The translations under genes and the position numbers were made by a program. DNA of 64,000 nucleotides from Priestia endophytica DSM 13796 (lineage in GTDB: Bacteria; Bacillota; Bacilli; Bacillales; Bacillaceae_H), in contig NZ_FOXX01000002.1 in the NCBI RefSeq assembly GCF_900115845.1, positions 248,001 to 312,000 on the forward strand, in the 5' to 3' direction. This document shows positions 34,343 through 41,698 of the stretch, in pieces (positions within the stretch are counted from its first letter, which is position 1; every line of letters begins with the position of its first letter). The notes beneath the pieces were generated by a model, which ran no database searches, was not told the DNA's origin, and was given only the letters and a program-made list of their open reading frames with translations.

Positions 34343-35125
34343 CTACCGAGCCAACCAACCGCCATCAACGGCTAAAATATGCCCGTTCATATAATCTGAA
34401 GCTCTGCTTGATAAAAAGACAGCTGTACCCATTAAATCTACTGGAGTTGCCCAACGAGCAGCAGGAATTCGACTTAAAATTTCTTTGTTGCGCTGCTCGT
34501 CAGCTCGAATAGGGGCAGTATTTGCTGTTTCTACATATCCAGGAGCAATAGCGTTCACTTGGATATTGTATTCAGCAAGTTCGTTTGCAAAGGATTTTGT
34601 AAGCCCTGTTACAGCATGTTTGCTTGCTGTATAGGAAGGAACAAATTTTCCACCTTGGAAGGATAGCATTGAAGCAATATTAATAATCTTACCGCTCTTT
34701 TGTTCAGCCATTACCTTTGCTGCTTCTTGACTTAAAAAATAAACAGCATCTTGGTTAATCGCCATTACATCATCCCAGTCTTCTTCTTTATATTGAAGGA
34801 TAGGAGCCCGTCGGATAGTTCCAGCGTTATTAATTAAAATATCAATCTTCTTATAAATGTTAAGACATTCTGAAACTACCTGTTTGATAGCGGAGCGATC
34901 AGATAAATCTGCTTGATGGAAATGAACATTTCCTCCTGCTTCTTCCACAAGAGCTCGGGTTTCATCCCACTCTTTTCCATGTGTCACAATAAACAAATCC
35001 GCACCAGCTTTAGCAAGGGCAACCGCACAGCCTTGACCTAGTCCTTTGTTTCCTCCTGTCACAATTGCTACTTTCCCGTCAAGGCGGAAGAAGTCCATTG
35101 AAAATGAGCTTACATCTTTTGTCAT
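34343..35125 (-). CDS. kduD: 2-dehydro-3-deoxy-D-gluconate 5-dehydrogenase
   Basis: 260 aa, classical short-chain dehydrogenase. TGGNKGLGQGCA near residue 21 binds NAD, NNAG near 98, the catalytic Ser in NIASMLSFQGG and YTASKHAV (Tyr and Lys near 161-165) are present. KduD reduces 2,5-diketo-3-deoxygluconate to KDG. It is the last gene of kdgA-kduI-kduD, 14 bp after kduI, with AAGGAGGAACC before ATG 35125. Confidence 0.92.
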   Translation of the reverse strand: MTKDVSSFSMDFFRLDGKVAIVTGGNKGLGQGCAVALAKAGADLFIVTHGKEWDETRALVEEAGGNVHFHQADLSDRSAIKQVVSECLNIYKKIDILINNAGTIRRAPILQYKEEDWDDVMAINQDAVYFLSQEAAKVMAEQKSGKIINIASMLSFQGGKFVPSYTASKHAVTGLTKSFANELAEYNIQVNAIAPGYVETANTAPIRADEQRNKEILSRIPAARWATPVDLMGTAVFLSSRASDYMNGHILAVDGGWLAR

Positions 35126-35139
35126 TTACCGGTTCCTCC

Positions 35140-35970
35140 TTAGCGTAAGTCTTCCATTTTGACATGATCCATATCATCGTACGTAATGTTTTCTCCACAC
35201 ATTCCCCAAATGAACGTATAGTTACTTGTTGCTGTTCCAGTATGAATAGACCAGCTTGGAGAGATTGCCGCTTGTTCATTTTTCATTACAAGGTGTCTTG
35301 TCTCATCGGGTTTTCCCATAAAGTGAAAAACACGTGTATCAGGCTCCATATCAAAATATAAATATACTTCCATACGGCGTTCATGTGTATGACAAGGCAT
35401 TGTGTTCCAAACGCTTCCAAGAGAAAGCATTGTTAAGCCCATTTGAAGTTGGCAGCTTTCACAAACGTTAGGATGAATATATTGATAGATGTTGCGCTCG
35501 TTTAGTGTTCCTTGCTCACCTTTATGAAGGGGATCAATTTTCTTAATATCAATCTTTACCGTTGGATATGTATGGTGCGCTGGTGTTGAGTTAATATAAA
35601 ATTTCGCGGGGTTGTTTGCATTATTTGAACGGAACTTAACGTCTTTCGTTCCGCGTCCAACATATAGTCCATCTCGACCTTTCATTTCATACTCGACTCC
35701 ATCAAGGATAACAGTTCCGTCCGCTCCAATGTTAATAATGCCAAGTTCACGACGCTCCAGGAAATAATTCACACCAAGCTCTTTATCTAATTTAATTGTT
35801 AATTCTTCTTGACTAGGAGTGACTCCACCGAAGATCATGCGGTCGTTATGTGTATATGTTAGATGAACATGATCTACTTCAAAAAGAGTTTCAACTAAAA
35901 AGTTATTGCGTAATTCCTCTGTTGTTTGCTTTTTTACATCTTCAGGATGATGTGCATAACGAGTTTCCAT
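35140..35970 (-). CDS. kduI: 4-deoxy-L-threo-5-hexosulose-uronate ketol-isomerase
   Basis: 276 aa, cupin-type KduI. METRYAHHPEDVK at the N terminus and the zinc-binding histidine region MPCHTHERRMEVYLYFD near residues 192-208 are diagnostic. It isomerises DKI to 2,5-diketo-3-deoxygluconate in the unsaturated uronate branch of pectin catabolism, directly upstream of KduD. GGAGAA precedes ATG 35970. Confidence 0.94.
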   Translation of the reverse strand: METRYAHHPEDVKKQTTEELRNNFLVETLFEVDHVHLTYTHNDRMIFGGVTPSQEELTIKLDKELGVNYFLERRELGIINIGADGTVILDGVEYEMKGRDGLYVGRGTKDVKFRSNNANNPAKFYINSTPAHHTYPTVKIDIKKIDPLHKGEQGTLNERNIYQYIHPNVCESCQLQMGLTMLSLGSVWNTMPCHTHERRMEVYLYFDMEPDTRVFHFMGKPDETRHLVMKNEQAAISPSWSIHTGTATSNYTFIWGMCGENITYDDMDHVKMEDLR

Positions 35971-35996
35971 TTTTCATTCTCCTTTTCGTCATTAGT

Positions 35997-36650
35997 TTAT
36001 TGAAGAGCCATTCTTACATTTTGAACTTTTTCAACATATTGGCGGGCAAGAAGAGAGATTTGAGAGAAATTGCCTGTTTTGGCGGGAGCCATTAGCTTTC
36101 CTCCAACTCCAACAGCAATGCACCCACTTCTAATCCAATCTTCCACATTATCAAGATCAACGCCGCCTGTTGGCATAATGTTTACTTGGGGAAGAGGAGC
36201 TTTCACAGCTTTAACGTAGTCAGGACCAAATGCGCTTCCTGGGAAGAGTTTTATAACGTCAACTCCGTAACAAAGTGCTTCCTTCATCTCAGTGACCGTC
36301 ATACAACCAGGCATATACGGAACACCATATAAATTGCAAAGTTTTGCTGTTTCAACGTCAAAGCAAGGGCTTACAATAAACTGTGCCCCAGCAAGGATAG
36401 CGGTGCGGGCTGTAACAGAGTCAAGAACTGTACCAGCTCCAATGCACACGTTAACATTTTTATCGTAGCTAAAAGAGAGTTCTTTAATAACTTCCTCAGC
36501 ACCTTGAATTGTAAAGGTTACTTCAATTCCTGTAATACCGCCTGCAATACAAGCTTCTGAAGTTTTGAGCGCTTCTTCCTTTGAATCACCTCTTACAACG
36601 GCAACAATACCGCACTCTGAGATCTTTGACAACACCTGTAGTTTTTTCAT
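35997..36650 (-). CDS. kdgA: KDPG/KHG aldolase
   Basis: 217 aa, class I aldolase barrel. GIEVTFTIQGAEEVI near residue 43 carries the catalytic Glu, and DVIKLFPGSAFGPDYVKA near 131-148 carries the Schiff-base Lys; PTGGV near 157 closes the phosphate site. It splits 2-keto-3-deoxy-6-phosphogluconate into pyruvate and glyceraldehyde 3-phosphate. ATG 36650 is chosen with GGAGGATGCG before it; the longer in-frame TTG overlaps this site. It is the first gene of the operon; the kinase KdgK that makes its substrate is not in the window. Confidence 0.92.
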   Translation of the reverse strand: MKKLQVLSKISECGIVAVVRGDSKEEALKTSEACIAGGITGIEVTFTIQGAEEVIKELSFSYDKNVNVCIGAGTVLDSVTARTAILAGAQFIVSPCFDVETAKLCNLYGVPYMPGCMTVTEMKEALCYGVDVIKLFPGSAFGPDYVKAVKAPLPQVNIMPTGGVDLDNVEDWIRSGCIAVGVGGKLMAPAKTGNFSQISLLARQYVEKVQNVRMALQ

Positions 36651-36730
36651 CGCATCCTCCAAAAAAGGGAATTAAACTAAAGTTATTATAAATAAAAGAT
36701 AATTGATATTATTCAGAAAATTATAATCTT

Positions 36731-36759
36731 ATTATATAAGAAGAGGGTAAAAACTTCAA
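36731..36759 (-). promoter_or_regulatory. Promoter of kdgA-kduI-kduD operon
   Basis: On the minus strand, TTGAAG (36759-36754), a 17-bp spacer and TATAAT (36736-36731). The leader is about 75 nt. No TGTTAACGTTAACA operator is seen near it, unlike the uxa units. Confidence 0.75.
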
Positions 36760-36846
36760 TGAATAAATGTGTCCAAATAATCTTAAAAAGCTTGGGAATA
36801 TAAATATGTAAGCGAGTACAAGGTTTCGTTTTTTTTAACTTATTAT

Positions 36847-36878
36847 CCCCTGTTTCTAAAAATATTTAGAAAGTGGGG
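36847..36878. repeat. Inverted repeat in kdgA-tetR intergenic region
   Basis: CCCC-TG-TTTCTAAA and TTTAGAAA-GT-GGGG form a hairpin with a 4-nt loop and one 2-bp mismatch. No T tract follows on either strand, so it is not an ordinary terminator. The rest of this 333-bp gap holds the kdgA promoter and a weak tetR promoter (TTGTGC 36908, TAAAAT 36933). Confidence 0.5.
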
Positions 36879-36983
36879 GGAAGTTGCAAAGCTCCTTCCA
36901 TACTCATTTGTGCTATCTTTTCTTAAATCATGTAAAATAAGAGATAAGGTTGAATTCAGCGGCTAGGAAAGGAGCATACCCTT

Positions 36984-37580
36984 ATGGAGAAAAAACGAAC
37001 AAGAGCGGAGGAACTAGCATGGACAAGGGAGCGCATTTTAAAAACGGCACAAAATTTATTTATGGAAAAAGGCTACCGGGCAGTATCGACACGAGAAATT
37101 GCCTCTGAATGTGGCATTACACAGCCAGCATTATATTATCACTTTTCTGATAAAGAGTCATTGTATGTAGCAATGCTTCAAGGATTCGTTGCTAAGATTG
37201 GCAAACGTTTAAAGTCTGTATCTAAACCAACAGTAGCAGAGCGATTAGAAACAATGCTTGAAGTTCTCTCTGAAGAACATCCTTCAAGCATGATGATGAT
37301 GCTTCACGATACGCTCGTTGAATTTAAGGAAGAAAACAGACGCTTTATTTTTAAGCTTTGGAAGGAAGCATATTTAGATTCGTTTGTTGCTGTTTTTGAA
37401 GAGATGAAAAACGAAGGAATATTAAGAGAACAAATCTCTCCGGAAGAGGCTGCACGCTTTTGTTTGCTTACTTTAGGACAAACAATGTCAACATGGGAAG
37501 GAAAACCAAAATCTCTAGCAGGACAGTTCAAAACGCTTGTTGATCTTATTTTACATGGAACAAAGAAAACGGAAAGCTAA
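36984..37580 (+). CDS. TetR-family repressor
   Basis: 198 aa. An N-terminal TetR helix-turn-helix is seen (RERILKTAQNLFMEKGYRAVS at about 15-35 and REIASECGITQPALYYHFSDKESLY at about 37-61; key residues are YYHF). The C-terminal ligand domain is unlike any I can name. GAAAGGAGC precedes ATG 36984. It lies directly upstream of an MMPL transporter gene whose promoter region carries three copies of the same palindrome, so it most likely represses that gene and perhaps itself. Confidence 0.88.
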   Translation: MEKKRTRAEELAWTRERILKTAQNLFMEKGYRAVSTREIASECGITQPALYYHFSDKESLYVAMLQGFVAKIGKRLKSVSKPTVAERLETMLEVLSEEHPSSMMMMLHDTLVEFKEENRRFIFKLWKEAYLDSFVAVFEEMKNEGILREQISPEEAARFCLLTLGQTMSTWEGKPKSLAGQFKTLVDLILHGTKKTES

Positions 37581-37598
37581 CACATCGAAAGATTGTCA

Positions 37599-37663
37599 AA
37601 AAAAAGAGCACTGTGATATAAATGGGGGCGTGAGTAGGAATCCCCCTATGATATCGCACTGTT
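37599..37663. repeat. Long imperfect hairpin after tetR gene
   Basis: CACTGTGATAT...ATGGGGG pairs imperfectly with CCCCCTAT...ATATCGCACTG, with bulges and G-U pairs. On the minus strand it is followed by eight T (the A run at 37590-37600 on the plus strand); on the plus strand no T tract follows. Role unclear. Confidence 0.45.
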
Positions 37664-37672
37664 AACATAATT

Positions 37673-37686
37673 TTATCAGTTGATAA
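37673..37686. promoter_or_regulatory. TetR operator 1
   Basis: TTATCA-GT-TGATAA, a perfect palindrome; first of three copies between tetR and the MMPL gene. Confidence 0.65.
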
Positions 37687-37735
37687 GTTAAATAGTTTTA
37701 TGATATAACGTGAGTGAGGAAGTTATGTTTAAAAC

Positions 37736-37749
37736 TTATCAATTGATTA
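37736..37749. promoter_or_regulatory. TetR operator 2
   Basis: TTATCA-AT-TGATTA, one mismatch from the palindrome; centre 63 bp from operator 1. Confidence 0.6.
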
Positions 37750-37804
37750 ATAAAGGAGAGAAGCAGCGATGTAGCGCATGATGAGAAATTTTTTTAAGGT
37801 GAAC

Positions 37805-37818
37805 TTATCAAATGATAA
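37805..37818. promoter_or_regulatory. TetR operator 3
   Basis: TTATCA-AA-TGATAA, a perfect palindrome 5 bp before the AAGGAAGGG ribosome binding site of the MMPL gene; it could also block ribosome access if bound as a roadblock. Confidence 0.65.
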
Positions 37819-37836
37819 ATAGAAGGAAGGGATAAT

Positions 37837-40053
37837 ATGAATCATTTTATGAAAAAACTCATAAGTGGAATTGTTGGTAAAAAAGGTCGCTGGATTACGC
37901 TTATTGTATGGGTTTTACTTATTGGAGTTTTACAGATGGTGCTTCCGTCTTCAAGTACCTATACAGATGACAGCGTTGAGCCACTTCCAAGCAGTGAACC
38001 TTCTATGAAAGCTGCTAATATTGTAGAAGAGAAGTTTCCAAACAGCGACGGGGTACCGGCCGGGGTACCGGCCTTGCTTACATGGTATAACAAGGACGGC
38101 ATTAGTGAAAAAGAGCTTACTGCTATTGCCTCTCTATCAAAAGAGTTGAATGAAAATAAGCTCTCTCATCAAGAGATGGCAGTGCCGTATGATAAAATAC
38201 CAATGCCTGCTTTAAAAGAGCTTGTTTCTGAAGATGGCACAACTTTTATTCAAACGGTTTTATTTGAAAAAGGAGCTTCTTCTGATGAATTAAAAGAAGG
38301 TCTTACAGAATTAGAGACGCGTGTAGATCGTGAGTTTGAAGGAAATCCTCTTAATGAAAAAATTACGTCAAATAGTCTTGTTGCTCGTGTTACCGGGCCT
38401 GCGGGAATTAGCGTTGATGCAACAGGATTATTTAAAAATGCTGACGTTTCTTTATTAATCGGAACAGTTTTACTTGTACTGGTATTTCTTTTGCTTATTT
38501 ATCGTTCGCCAATTTTGCCTTTTGTTCCTCTTATTGCAGTTGGAGCTGCTTATGCTGTTGCAACACCAATTCTGGGTGCGCTCGCAAAGGCTGGCTATAT
38601 AAGTTATGATTCTCAAGGCATTTCCATTATGACGGTTCTTCTTTTCGGAGCTGGAACAGATTATTGTTTATTTTTAATTTCGCGCTTTCGTCTTTTCCTC
38701 TATGAAGAAGAAAGTTGTCTTAAAGCTTTAAAACGAGCATTTCTAGATACGTCAGGAGCAATTGGAGTAAGTGGTTTAACTGTTGTTTCAGCCCTTTTAG
38801 CTTTACTTGTTTCTCAATATGCTACAATTCACAACTTTGCCATTCCGTTTAGCTTATCCATTTTTATTATGATGATTTCATCATTAACCCTTGTGCCAGC
38901 ACTTTTAAGTATTCTTGGCAGAAGCGCGTTTTTCCCATTTGTGCCAAGAACAGAAGATATGGAAAAAGAAAGAGCACAGAAAGAAAATAAAAAAGTTAAG
39001 CTTCACAAGCAATCTCGCTTTTGGTATAAAGTTGGAGCTTATTCAGCTAACAAGCCTGTTCGTACCGTTATCATTACACTTCTGTTTCTTATTGTGAGTT
39101 CCACATTTGTAACAGGAATTAAATATTCATATGATACGCTTTCAGCATTTCCGAAAGATACGCCATCTCGTGAAGGGTTCGACCTTATTAGCGATGGATT
39201 TGGAGCAGGAGATCTCGCTCCTTTAACAGTTGTCTTTGAACAAAATGATGAAAACGAGAATATTAAAAATGATCTTGCTCGTTTAGACGGAATAAGTCGT
39301 GTTGAAAATCCAGAAACGAGTCAAAGTGATCAAAATTTTGTTTCTTATAAAGTTGAACTTGAACAAAATCCGTATAGTAATGAAGCGATGGATGATGTAG
39401 AGCAATTGCGTAAAGATCTTAAAGAGCTTTCAGATGACAAAGGATTTGAAAATGTTTGGGTTAGTGGTCAAACAGCAGAGCAGCTTGATCAAAGAACTGT
39501 TATTGCTCACGATGAGACGAAGATTATTAGCTTTGTCATCGTTGTAGTAGCACTGCTTCTTTTACTTTATCTACGTTCTATTGTGGCAATGGGGTACTTA
39601 ATTGCAACAGTATTAATTTCATTTACAAGTGCACTTGGGCTTGGCTGGGTTATTCTTCACTATGGATTTGATGTGGGAGCTATTTCAGGGCTTATCCCTA
39701 TTTATGCATTCGTCTTTATTGTGGCGCTTGGAGAAGATTACAACATCTTTATGATTTCAAACATATGGGAAAAGAAAAAAGAGTTACCGCTTAAGGAAGC
39801 GATAAAAGAAGGAGTTGGACAGAGTGGGGGTGTTATTACATCTGCAGGAATTATTTTGGCAGGAACGTTCGCTGTACTTACAACACTTCCGATTCAAGTA
39901 CTTGTTCAGTTTGGCTTAATTACAGCAATTGGAGTTTTGCTTGATACGTTCATTGTTCGTCCACTGCTCGTTCCAGCGATTACAAGTCTCTTAGGAAAAT
40001 GGGCATTCTGGCCTTCAAAGCTTGGGAAGGTCAAAGCAAGAGAAGAGAATTAA
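37837..40053 (+). CDS. MMPL/RND-family exporter (YdfJ-like)
   Basis: 738 aa with two repeats of the MMPL architecture: one membrane segment (about 20-38), an extracytoplasmic domain (40-205), five membrane segments (205-370), then the same again (about 405-735). FGAGTDYCLFLISRFR near 268-283 and VALGEDYNIFMISNIWE near 630-646 are the paired Asp-containing motifs of the proton relay. Such proteins export lipids or drugs. A 12-bp unit at 38049-38072 is tandemly repeated in frame, giving GVPAGVPA in the first loop. Expression is probably controlled by the TetR protein upstream. Confidence 0.88.
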   Translation: MNHFMKKLISGIVGKKGRWITLIVWVLLIGVLQMVLPSSSTYTDDSVEPLPSSEPSMKAANIVEEKFPNSDGVPAGVPALLTWYNKDGISEKELTAIASLSKELNENKLSHQEMAVPYDKIPMPALKELVSEDGTTFIQTVLFEKGASSDELKEGLTELETRVDREFEGNPLNEKITSNSLVARVTGPAGISVDATGLFKNADVSLLIGTVLLVLVFLLLIYRSPILPFVPLIAVGAAYAVATPILGALAKAGYISYDSQGISIMTVLLFGAGTDYCLFLISRFRLFLYEEESCLKALKRAFLDTSGAIGVSGLTVVSALLALLVSQYATIHNFAIPFSLSIFIMMISSLTLVPALLSILGRSAFFPFVPRTEDMEKERAQKENKKVKLHKQSRFWYKVGAYSANKPVRTVIITLLFLIVSSTFVTGIKYSYDTLSAFPKDTPSREGFDLISDGFGAGDLAPLTVVFEQNDENENIKNDLARLDGISRVENPETSQSDQNFVSYKVELEQNPYSNEAMDDVEQLRKDLKELSDDKGFENVWVSGQTAEQLDQRTVIAHDETKIISFVIVVVALLLLLYLRSIVAMGYLIATVLISFTSALGLGWVILHYGFDVGAISGLIPIYAFVFIVALGEDYNIFMISNIWEKKKELPLKEAIKEGVGQSGGVITSAGIILAGTFAVLTTLPIQVLVQFGLITAIGVLLDTFIVRPLLVPAITSLLGKWAFWPSKLGKVKAREEN

Positions 40054-40056
40054 GCG

Positions 40057-40091
40057 AAGAAATCCTTTGAATGTTGTTCAAAGGATTTCTT
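40057..40091 (+). terminator. Terminator after MMPL gene
   Basis: A 15-bp perfect stem AAGAAATCCTTTGAA/TTCAAAGGATTTCTT with a 5-nt loop; only a short T tract, so read-through into the next gene is possible. Confidence 0.7.
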
Positions 40092-40110
40092 TAAAAAGGA
40101 GAAAGAAAAG

Positions 40111-40844
40111 ATGAAAAAAGGAATCAAATACAGCCTTATTGCGGTTTTTGTTTTGCTTCTTATTGGAGTAGGGGGCTTTTTTGTTTGGTCACAACTTACA
40201 TATGAACCATCAAAAGAGCTTACAACACTTGTTAATATTGAAAATATACAACACGAAGACGATGCTGTTATTCTTCAACCTAAAAAAAGCAATGGAAAAG
40301 GAATTATTCTTTATCCTGGAGCAAAAGTAGAGCCAGAAGCATACAGCTACTATGGAAAAAATTAGCTGAAGATGGCTATTTTGTGGCTATTCCACATGTT
40401 TTATTGAATTTTTCTATTTTTGATCAAAACAGGGCAAAAGATATTATTGAAAAATACGACGACATCAAAGGGTGGTATATTGGGGGACATTCTCTTGGAG
40501 GTGTTAGTGCCGCTTCTTATGCCTATAAACATCCAAAAGAGATAAATGGCGTTATTTTCCTAGGATCTTATCCAACTGAAAATGATGATTTTTCGGAAAA
40601 AGAACTTCCAATGCTGTCTCTCTACGGGGAGCTTGATGGTTTATCAACTAAAAAGAAAATTGCACAAACTAATCATCTCTTATCTAAAGATGCAGTTGTG
40701 CATGAAATTAAAGGTGGAAATCATGCTCAGTTTGGACTATATGGAAAACAAAAAGGAGATAACAAAGCGACAATCACGCCTAAACAACAGCAAGATGAAA
40801 TGGTTCGTGTTACAAAAGAATGGCTTCAAAAGGTGAGTATATGA
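40111..40844 (+). pseudogene. Frameshifted alpha/beta hydrolase
   Basis: Frame 1 (40111-40365) encodes an N-terminal membrane anchor (residues 6-28) and the first strands; frame 3 continues from about 40362 with LAEDGYFVAIPH, the nucleophile elbow GGHSLGG, the acid region ...YGELDGL and the histidine GGNHAQF. Adding one A to the six-A run at 40356-40361 restores a single protein of about 244 aa resembling membrane-anchored alpha/beta hydrolases of Bacilli. AAAAAGGAGA precedes the ATG. Real inactivation and a homopolymer error in the assembly are equally possible. Confidence 0.85.
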
Positions 40845-40877
40845 GAAACATATCCTATCGGGTGGTAGGGAGATAAA

Positions 40878-40931
40878 TTAAACATGTGTTAACTATGATT
40901 TAACCAATTTTTAACATTCATCTTGTATCCT
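40878..40931 (+). promoter_or_regulatory. PhoP-box-like direct repeats and -10
   Basis: Four hexamers start exactly 11 bp apart: TTAAAC (40878), TTAACT (40889), TTAACC (40900), TTAACA (40911). This is the spacing of Bacillus PhoP sites (TTWAYA repeats, 5-bp gaps). TATCCT (40926-40931) is a possible -10 at the distance expected for a PhoP-activated promoter. Confidence 0.5.
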
Positions 40932-40959
40932 TGCAAGGAGACTTGAAAGGAGTGACAAG

Positions 40960-41178
40960 ATGAGAGAGAAAAACAAAGCTCGCATAAAAGCAGTAATTAT
41001 TTTAGGCTTCTTACTCGGCTTTCTAGCCTTTTCAATATATGTGTATCATCAATACGAAACAATAAAAGAAAAGAGCTTGCTTAAATACGAAGGAAATCTC
41101 AGCATTTTCAGTGAGAGAGGATGGAATGTAGATAAGGAAGGAACTGGAGGATATGTTCATTTTTTAAAACAGAAGTAA
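40960..41178 (+). CDS. Small single-pass membrane protein, 72 aa
   Basis: Residues 1-9 are basic, 10-31 form one membrane segment (AVIILGFLLGFLAFSIYVY) and the rest is a small soluble domain. GAAAGGAGTG precedes ATG 40960 at good spacing. I do not recognise the family. The interesting part is the upstream DNA, which looks like a phosphate-starvation (PhoP) promoter. It is followed, on the opposite strand, by a converging gene. Confidence 0.65.
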   Translation: MREKNKARIKAVIILGFLLGFLAFSIYVYHQYETIKEKSLLKYEGNLSIFSERGWNVDKEGTGGYVHFLKQK

Positions 41179-41231
41179 AATGTAAAGTAGGAGATATTTT
41201 CACTCGTTTTTGTAGAAAGGATGAAAAGAAT

Positions 41232-41262
41232 AAAAAAAGGGGTTATTTACTTAAAACCCCTT
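41232..41262 (-). terminator. Terminator of the 41.2 kb hypothetical gene
   Basis: On the minus strand AAGGGGTT pairs with AACCCCTT around a 10-nt loop and is followed by a seven-T run; the stem overlaps the stop codon. Confidence 0.8.
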
Positions 41263-41635
41263 CATTCTCTACATAGCGTAAAATAAGTCTTCGTGCTTCT
41301 TCATTTCTAGTATACTCTCGATAAAAAAGCGGGTATTGGTTCATCTTGTTTTCTAAAAAAGAATATTGAGGAAAAGCTTCAAAGAAAGTGAGACTAAGAG
41401 CATTCATCTGTCGCTCAGGAATTTTTGTTCCTTTTCCGCGTAAAACATAATTAACGCTTCCTACAATGTTCATCATGTATGTATTAAGATCAGCATTAAA
41501 ACAAGCTTCAGACGTTAAACGTTCTTTAAAATCTTTCTTAATATTCTTTGTTTCTTCATACGGGAAAGGATCGTATAGTTCCTTATTTATTTCTTTCAAC
41601 CTTTCATAAATCACTGCGTTTTCGATCGGAGGCAC
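41243..41635 (-). CDS. Hypothetical soluble protein, 130 aa
   Basis: Charged, mostly helical by composition, with no signal peptide, membrane segment or motif I can assign. The GTG at 41635 is the longest start, but the AAAAGGCG site touches it; a second GTG at 41614 is also possible, so the N terminus is uncertain. It is transcribed in the same direction as the DUF819 gene, about 60 bp downstream of it. Its own terminator overlaps the stop codon, which supports a real gene. Confidence 0.55.
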   Translation of the reverse strand: MPPIENAVIYERLKEINKELYDPFPYEETKNIKKDFKERLTSEACFNADLNTYMMNIVGSVNYVLRGKGTKIPERQMNALSLTFFEAFPQYSFLENKMNQYPLFYREYTRNEEARRLILRYVENEGVLSK

Positions 41636-41698
41636 CGCCTTTTACAAAATATACTAAACTATTGAATATAATACCACTATTTGGATAGTTTGGCGCAT

